In this document: positions 59,251-64,000 of the stretch, piece after piece | Layout of the letters: every line of letters begins with the position of its first letter | How positions within the stretch are numbered: the stretch's first letter is position 1 | Assembly (NCBI RefSeq): GCF_041080625.1 | Contig: NZ_CP163518.1 | Location: 4,650,001-4,714,000 of the forward strand | Length of the DNA stretch: 64,000 nucleotides | DNA from: Streptomyces sp. CG1 | Lineage (GTDB): Bacteria; Actinomycetota; Actinomycetes; Streptomycetales; Streptomycetaceae | Direction: 5' to 3' | The notes under the pieces: model-generated | The model's database searches: none | What the model saw: the letters and a program-made list of their open reading frames with translations, nothing else | What the model was told of the DNA's origin: nothing | Program-made: the position numbers and the translations under genes

Positions 59251-61599
59251 TCACGCCGTGCGGGCCGTGCCCGTCCCCTTCTCCGCGTCCAGCGCGTACA
59301 CGCACCGGTCCTTGCTGCACGCGTACACCACGCCGTCCTTGACCACCGGGGAGCCGGTGATCTCGCCGCCGGTCGCCAGCTTCCAGCGCAGGCGGCCGTC
59401 GTCGGCCTTCAGGGTGTACAGCAGATGGTCGGTGGAGCCGAAGTGGATACGGCCCTCCGCCACGGCCGGGGCGCCCACGACGTCACCGCCCGCCTGGAAG
59501 CGCCACTTGGGGGTGCCGGTGACCGCGTCCAGGGTGTACAGGCCCTTGCCGCTGCCGACGTGCACATGGCCGGCCGCCACCAGCACCGGATCGATGGAGG
59601 AGCGGGCCTCCGTCGCGATGCGCCAGCGGTCGCGGCCGTCGGTGGCGTCGAGGGCGTAGACCGTGCCGAGGTAGTCCGCCAGGTAGACACCGCCGCCGGT
59701 CACCGCCGGGCCCGGGGTGAAGGCGGGCGGCGACAGGAAGACCGCCGGTGCCTCGAAGTGCCAGCGGACCATCCCGCTCGCCGCCTCGATGGCGAGGACA
59801 CGGGTGCCGGCGGAGACGTAGACATAGCCGTCGGGCGCCGGGGCGAGCCGGACGGGCACGCCGCCGCAGGAGGCCGCGTCGCCGACCGGGTACGACCAGC
59901 GCTCCTCACCGGTGCGGGCCTCCAGGGCGCGCAGCCGGGCGTCCTGCCAGACGTAGACCGTGCCGTCGTGGACGAGGGGGCCGGCCTCGGGGGACTCGAA
60001 GTCGGTCTGGCAGCCGGCGATCTCCCACAGCTTCTGTCCGTGCGCGGCCTCCCAGGCCTGGACGCCGCCGCCGCGGGTGCCGGTGACGACCGTGCCGTGG
60101 TCGGCCTTCAGGGAGTACACCCAGGCGTCCGTGGACAGCCGCCACAGGTCGGTGCCCTCACGGGTGTCCAGGGCGAACAGGGTCGGGCCGTCGGAGGCGT
60201 GGATACGGCCGTCCGCGACCGCCATCGACCAGGCGACGTCCCGCGTCTTGAAGCGGCGCCGGCCGGTGGCCACGTCCAGGGCGTGCACCTCGAAGGAGGT
60301 GACGTAGACCAGGTCGCCGTCGACGGCCGGGGTGCCCCAGACCTCGTTGGACATGCGGAACCGCCAGGGCCGCCAGCCGCTCGCCGCCTCCGGGGGCGCG
60401 GACGGGACGGGCGGTACGGCAGGGCCTACGGCAGGGTCTGTGCCGGCGACGCCGGGGCGCGGGCGGGACCAGCTGGCGACCAGGCCGGCCTCCGGCGGGG
60501 GTGCCTTGACGGCGGCGGCGCGGGCGTCGGCGACGCGCGGGCCGGGGCCGATGGGCACCTGGGCGCCGGCCAGCCGGACCGGGCCGGTGTCGGGGGCGCC
60601 GACGGGGACGGGCGGGTCGTACGGGGGCGGCGGGGGGACGGCCGAGCGGCCGCCGCTGCGCGGGCCGCCGCCGCTCGTGACGGGGGCGGGCTTGGCGGCG
60701 GGCCGGCCGCCGCGGCGGGCCTCGATCAGGGCGACGGCCTTCTCGGGGAGCCAGGCGGAGGCGGTGCCGCTGTCGTCCGAGCCGGAGCCGAAGAGGTGCG
60801 GGGCGAGCTGGGCCTGGAGGTCGGCGGGGTTGGGCCGGCCGGCGGCCTCCATCTGCATACAGGACTCGATCAGCGGGCGCAGCTCGTCCGGCAGGCCGGT
60901 GAGGTCCGGGCCCTCGCGCAGCAGCATGAAGACCGTCTCGACCGGGTTGGCGCCGTGGAAGGGCGGGTGGCCGGTGGCCGCGAAGACCAGCATGGAGCCG
61001 AGCGAGAAGACATCGCTGGCGCCGGTGACGCTGCGGGAGTCCTTGGCCTGCTCGGGGGACATGTAGGCGGGGGTGCCGACGGCGACGTTCGTCATGGTCA
61101 GGCGGGTGTTCGAGACGCCGGAGGCGATACCGAAGTCGATCACCCGGGGGCCGTCCTCGACCACGAGCACGTTGGACGGCTTGAGGTCGCGGTGCACCAG
61201 TCCCGCGCCGTGGATGGACTGGAGGGCTTCCGCGACTCCCGCGGCGAGCCAGCGCACGGCCTGGGCCGGGAGCGGCCCGCAGTCGTTCACTATCTCCTCG
61301 AGGGAGGGCGCGGGGACGTACGCGGTCGCGAGCCACGGCACGGCGGCGCGCGGGTCGGCGTCGACCACGGCGGCCGTGTAGAAGCCGGAGACCGCGCGGG
61401 CCGCTTCCACCTCACGGGTGAAGCGGACGCGGAACAGCTGGTCCTCGGCCAGCTCGGTGCGCACCGTCTTGATCGCCACGCGCCGGCCGGACGCCGAGCG
61501 CGCGAGATAGACCAGCCCCATGCCGCCGGCGCCCAGCCGCCCCAGCACCTCGAACGGCCCGATCCGCCGCGGATCGTGCTGTGTCAGCTGATCCACCAC
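59251..61599 (-). CDS. afsK: AfsK-type Ser/Thr protein kinase with PQQ beta-propeller sensor domain
   Basis: 782 aa (S. coelicolor AfsK about 799). The kinase domain is at 14-280: Gly-rich GAGGMG, Lys44, HRDLKPSN at 136-143, DFG at 155-157 and the activation segment [20 protein letters not shown] with Thr168, the residue I recall as the AfsK autophosphorylation site. A Pro/Ala-rich linker leads to PQQ-like WD repeats from about 410. There is no membrane helix, as in AfsK. GTG 61599 follows GGGAGG; GTG 61596 is an alternative. It probably phosphorylates AfsR encoded 5 kb away. A gene for a KbpA-like protein lies just upstream. Confidence 0.93.
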   Translation of the reverse strand: MVDQLTQHDPRRIGPFEVLGRLGAGGMGLVYLARSASGRRVAIKTVRTELAEDQLFRVRFTREVEAARAVSGFYTAAVVDADPRAAVPWLATAYVPAPSLEEIVNDCGPLPAQAVRWLAAGVAEALQSIHGAGLVHRDLKPSNVLVVEDGPRVIDFGIASGVSNTRLTMTNVAVGTPAYMSPEQAKDSRSVTGASDVFSLGSMLVFAATGHPPFHGANPVETVFMLLREGPDLTGLPDELRPLIESCMQMEAAGRPNPADLQAQLAPHLFGSGSDDSGTASAWLPEKAVALIEARRGGRPAAKPAPVTSGGGPRSGGRSAVPPPPPYDPPVPVGAPDTGPVRLAGAQVPIGPGPRVADARAAAVKAPPPEAGLVASWSRPRPGVAGTDPAVGPAVPPVPSAPPEAASGWRPWRFRMSNEVWGTPAVDGDLVYVTSFEVHALDVATGRRRFKTRDVAWSMAVADGRIHASDGPTLFALDTREGTDLWRLSTDAWVYSLKADHGTVVTGTRGGGVQAWEAAHGQKLWEIAGCQTDFESPEAGPLVHDGTVYVWQDARLRALEARTGEERWSYPVGDAASCGGVPVRLAPAPDGYVYVSAGTRVLAIEAASGMVRWHFEAPAVFLSPPAFTPGPAVTGGGVYLADYLGTVYALDATDGRDRWRIATEARSSIDPVLVAAGHVHVGSGKGLYTLDAVTGTPKWRFQAGGDVVGAPAVAEGRIHFGSTDHLLYTLKADDGRLRWKLATGGEITGSPVVKDGVVYACSKDRCVYALDAEKGTGTARTA

Positions 61600-61790
61600 T
61601 TGCCTGCCACCTCCCCGTACGAGCCGCGCCACCCATCTATGTACGCGGCCGAAGTGCAGCGTCTCACCACCGCACCGCCGCGGCGGCACGCACCCCGATT
61701 CTTCCTGGCCGGACGCCCGGTTGCGAACCCGGTGATGTTCGGGGTGTCTCGTACCTAAACCACCCAAACCGGACGAATCATCGATGATGC

Positions 61791-62624
61791 TCAGCGCTGC
61801 AACAGTGCGAAAGACGCCCCCTGATTGTCGGTGACGACGGCCACTCGTCCGTACGACGTCTCGAAGGGTGGCGCCTGCACCCGGCCGCCGAGCCGCTGTA
61901 CGGCCCCCAGGGCGTCGTCCAGATCGGCGACCCGGAAGTGGGCGAGGAAGTGCGGGGGCATCTCGGCCGGGAAGACGTCGGTGACGTCGGCCCGGCCGAA
62001 GTCGGGCCGGGCACCCTCGCCGAACAGGGCTTCGTGGAAGAGACCGCCGTAGAAGGTGTTGGCGGTGGCCGTGTTCCGGGTGTAGAGCTGCGCCCAGACG
62101 AAGGTGCCGGGCTCGTGCCGGCGCCCGAAGCCGTGGTGGCTGCCCGCCTGCCACAGCCCGAACACCGCGCCCTCCGGATCGGTGGCGAGGGCGGCGACCC
62201 CGAGGTCGCCCACCGGGAACGGGGCCATGACCACCTGACCGCCGGCCGCGGTGATCCGCCGGCCGAGGGCCTCGGCGTCCGGGGTGGCGAAGGAGACCGT
62301 CCAGACGGTGGGCATACGGCCGTCCATCTTCGGCGCCAGCGAGGCGACGTGCGCCCCGCCCAGCAGCGCCCACACCGAGGAGCCGTACGCGTCCTCGAAG
62401 GACCACCCGAAGAGCTCACCGTAGAACCGCTTGCCCGCCTCGACGTCGGCCAGCTGGGCGTCCACCCAGCAGGGAACGCCTTCGCCGTACACCTCCTCCC
62501 CCTCTACGACCACTTCCCCCTCAAGCACCTCTTCAGCCCCGATCGCCTCTTCCGCCTCTTCTGCCTCTTCCACGCCTTCAGCGTCTTCCGCGGATTCGTT
62601 CGCGGATGCCCTGTTTTCGGCCAT
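61791..62624 (-). CDS. kbpA: Two-domain glyoxalase/VOC protein, KbpA-like
   Basis: 277 aa. A 47-residue very acidic N-terminus ([15 protein letters not shown]) is followed by two VOC modules ([25 protein letters not shown] and [24 protein letters not shown]). From memory the S. coelicolor gene directly upstream of afsK encodes KbpA, which binds unphosphorylated AfsK and dampens it. Position upstream of afsK in the same direction (191-bp gap) fits. Identity of KbpA with this fold is recalled, not verified. It could instead be a plain VOC enzyme. Confidence 0.7.
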   Translation of the reverse strand: MAENRASANESAEDAEGVEEAEEAEEAIGAEEVLEGEVVVEGEEVYGEGVPCWVDAQLADVEAGKRFYGELFGWSFEDAYGSSVWALLGGAHVASLAPKMDGRMPTVWTVSFATPDAEALGRRITAAGGQVVMAPFPVGDLGVAALATDPEGAVFGLWQAGSHHGFGRRHEPGTFVWAQLYTRNTATANTFYGGLFHEALFGEGARPDFGRADVTDVFPAEMPPHFLAHFRVADLDDALGAVQRLGGRVQAPPFETSYGRVAVVTDNQGASFALLQR

Positions 62625-62746
62625 GTCGCCAAAGTAACCGGGCCACGCGCACCGCGCAGACCAGGCACACCACCCTCAGAGCACCCGTGCACCCCATTTG
62701 CACTCGGCCGAATCGCGCTCCCACCACCCCTCGGTAAGCTGACGGC

Positions 62747-63394
62747 ATGACAGGACAAGTGCGTACCGTCGACGGCCGCGTGGCCGGCCGGCGAGGGCAG
62801 GCGACCCGGCAGAAGCTGCTCGACTGCCTCAGCGAGATGCTCAGCTCCTCCCCCTACCGGGATGTCAAGGTCATCGATGTAGCCCGGAAGGCGGGAACTT
62901 CACCCGCGACCTTCTACCAGTACTTCCCAGACGTCGAAGGCGCCGTCCTGGAGATCGCCGAGCAAATGGCGGCCGAGGGCGCCGGATTGACCGAACTGCT
63001 CGAAGGCAGGTCCTGGGCCGGGAAATCGGGATGGCAGACCGCCCAGGAACTGGTCGACGGCTTCCTGGAGTTCTGGCGCAAGAACGACGCGATCCTCAGG
63101 GTCGTCGACCTCGGCGCGGCCGAGGGAGACAAACGGTTCTACAAGCTCCGGATGAAGATCCTGAACTCTGTGAACAACTCCCTGGCGGACGCCATCGCCC
63201 AATTGCAGGCCAAGGGCAGGGTCGACAAGGACGTGAACCCGGCGGCGGTGGCCGGCTCACTGGTCGCGATGCTCGCGGCGGTGGCGGCGCACCAGAAGGG
63301 CTTCCAGTCCTGGGGTGTGAAACAGGCCGAACTGAAGCCGAATCTGGCGCTGTTGGTACACCTGGGCGTGACCGGAAAGAAGCCGACCAAGTAA
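62747..63394 (+). CDS. TetR-family transcriptional regulator
   Basis: 215 aa. The helix-turn-helix region is GQATRQKLLDCLSEMLSSSP and VIDVARKAGTSPATFYQYFPDVEGAVLEIAEQ. The C-terminal ligand domain has the dimer helices ending in HQKGFQSWGV. It is divergent from the KbpA-like gene. A near-match to the regulon palindrome (CTGAC-N5-GACAG) spans its start codon at 62739-62753. That makes it a candidate, but unproven, regulator of the CTGAC-N5-GTCAG sites. Confidence 0.93.
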   Translation: MTGQVRTVDGRVAGRRGQATRQKLLDCLSEMLSSSPYRDVKVIDVARKAGTSPATFYQYFPDVEGAVLEIAEQMAAEGAGLTELLEGRSWAGKSGWQTAQELVDGFLEFWRKNDAILRVVDLGAAEGDKRFYKLRMKILNSVNNSLADAIAQLQAKGRVDKDVNPAAVAGSLVAMLAAVAAHQKGFQSWGVKQAELKPNLALLVHLGVTGKKPTK

Positions 63395-63437
63395 CACACG
63401 CCTCTTTCCCGGCATTCCCTTCACCAAGTCCTGTCTG

Positions 63438-63481
63438 GCAGGCGGTGGTTCACCCGCGTGAGCGGTGGAGCCACCGCCTGC
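63438..63481. terminator. Hairpin terminator between TetR and Lrp genes
   Basis: An 11-bp perfect stem (GCAGGCGGTGG at 63438-63448 with 63471-63481) with a structured inner loop lies between convergent genes. Confidence 0.7.
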
Positions 63482-63526
63482 GCTGCTATGCGCCTCTGTG
63501 CACGACCCACGCGCTGTCATGCGCTG

Positions 63527-63979
63527 TCATGCGGGCAGCGGCCGGTCCCGTACGACGTGTTTCATCACCAGCGTCGAGGTCAGCCGCTGCACTCCGGGCA
63601 GGGTCGCGAGCCGATCGTCGTAGAGCCGCTGGAAGGCCGCGAGGTCGGCGGTGGCGACCCGGAGCAGATAGTCGGGCTCACCGAACAGCCGCTGGGCGTC
63701 GAGGACGTACTCCAGCTCGCCGACGGCCCGCTCGAACTCGGCGACCGTGTCCCGGTCCTCCTGCCGCATGGACACGAAGACCAGCGCCTCGAAGTTCAGC
63801 CCGAGCGCGGCCGCGTCCACGACCGCCCGGTACCCCTGGATGGCCCCGGAGCGCTCCAGCTCGCGCAGCCGCCGGTGACACGGCGAGACACTCAGCCGCA
63901 CCCGAGCGGCCAGCTCGGTCACGGTCAGCCGCCCGTCCTGCTGCAGCTCGGCAAGGATTTTTCTGTCTACGTCGTCCAT
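63527..63979 (-). CDS. Lrp/AsnC-family transcriptional regulator
   Basis: 150 aa. The N-terminal HTH is DVDRKILAELQQDGRLTVTELAARVRLSVSPCHRRLRELE. The C-terminal RAM domain has FGEPDYLLRVATADLAAFQ and the end LTSTLVMKHVVRDRP. Such proteins sense amino acids and commonly control amino-acid export or metabolism genes. The likely target would lie past the right edge of the window. Confidence 0.94.
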   Translation of the reverse strand: MDDVDRKILAELQQDGRLTVTELAARVRLSVSPCHRRLRELERSGAIQGYRAVVDAAALGLNFEALVFVSMRQEDRDTVAEFERAVGELEYVLDAQRLFGEPDYLLRVATADLAAFQRLYDDRLATLPGVQRLTSTLVMKHVVRDRPLPA

Positions 63980-64000
63980 GGAGCAAATCTTCCCTCACGA

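Noticed and set aside
59425..61758. 777-codon plus-strand frame opposite afsK
   Set aside because: Gly/Ala/Arg-rich shadow; the minus strand has complete kinase motifs and a PQQ propeller.

Overview
This is a high-GC actinomycete chromosome segment, almost certainly Streptomyces. Codons strongly prefer G or C in the third position, GTG starts with GGAGG-type ribosome sites are common, and there are XRE/DUF397 pairs, an F420 pathway gene and an AfsR/AfsS/AfsK regulatory locus. I see no tRNA, rRNA, CRISPR array, transposase or phage gene. One gene (metH) is cut by the left edge.

Layout. (1) 1-5.2 kb: end of metH (with an apparent one-base frameshift), metF and an isolated rmlB-type dehydratase. 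(2) 5.3-19.6 kb: a mosaic of redox and tailoring enzymes: an MDR reductase, an SDR, two P450s around one ferredoxin and ferredoxin reductase, a TAP-like hydrolase with a mutated nucleophile, an MFS exporter, an acyl-CoA-dehydrogenase-fold monooxygenase with a flavin reductase, an SRPBCC protein, an ActIII-like ketoreductase, a metallo-beta-lactamase and a SnoaL-like protein. This resembles the decorating half of an aromatic polyketide pathway, but no PKS is present. (3) 19.7-28.4 kb: conserved core: glutathione peroxidase, MerR regulator, XRE/DUF397 pair, GPP34 protein, a D,D-carboxypeptidase with a very long acidic cytoplasmic arm, and a large membrane protein. (4) 28.4-43.9 kb: an SDR/unknown divergent pair, a sodium:solute symporter, an ADP-ribosylglycohydrolase lacking its metal ligands, a second XRE/DUF397 pair beside gene fragments, FO synthase (fbiC) with F420-type flavoenzymes, a PHP-domain metallohydrolase and a PadR regulator. 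(5) 43.1-51.3 kb: a leftward run of catabolic genes (two amidohydrolases, two luciferase-like proteins, SDR, aldehyde dehydrogenase, alpha/beta hydrolase). (6) 51.5-62.6 kb: afsR, afsS, then a four-gene CoA module (acyl-CoA ligase, Ltp-like thiolase, DUF35 protein, enoyl-CoA hydratase), then afsK and a kbpA-like gene. (7) 62.7-64 kb: a TetR and an Lrp/AsnC regulator.

The most striking system-level signal is a repeated palindrome, CTGAC-N5-GTCAG. It occurs at four promoter regions (29361, 48293, 51319, and twice at 56679-56720). Each lies in front of the catabolic genes of regions 4, 5 and 6 and not elsewhere that I could find. These loci therefore look like one regulon for breakdown of an unknown CoA-activated substrate, placed around the AfsK-AfsR-AfsS signalling genes.

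All functional calls are by reading the sequence. No database search was run. Remarks about gene order in S. coelicolor are from memory.
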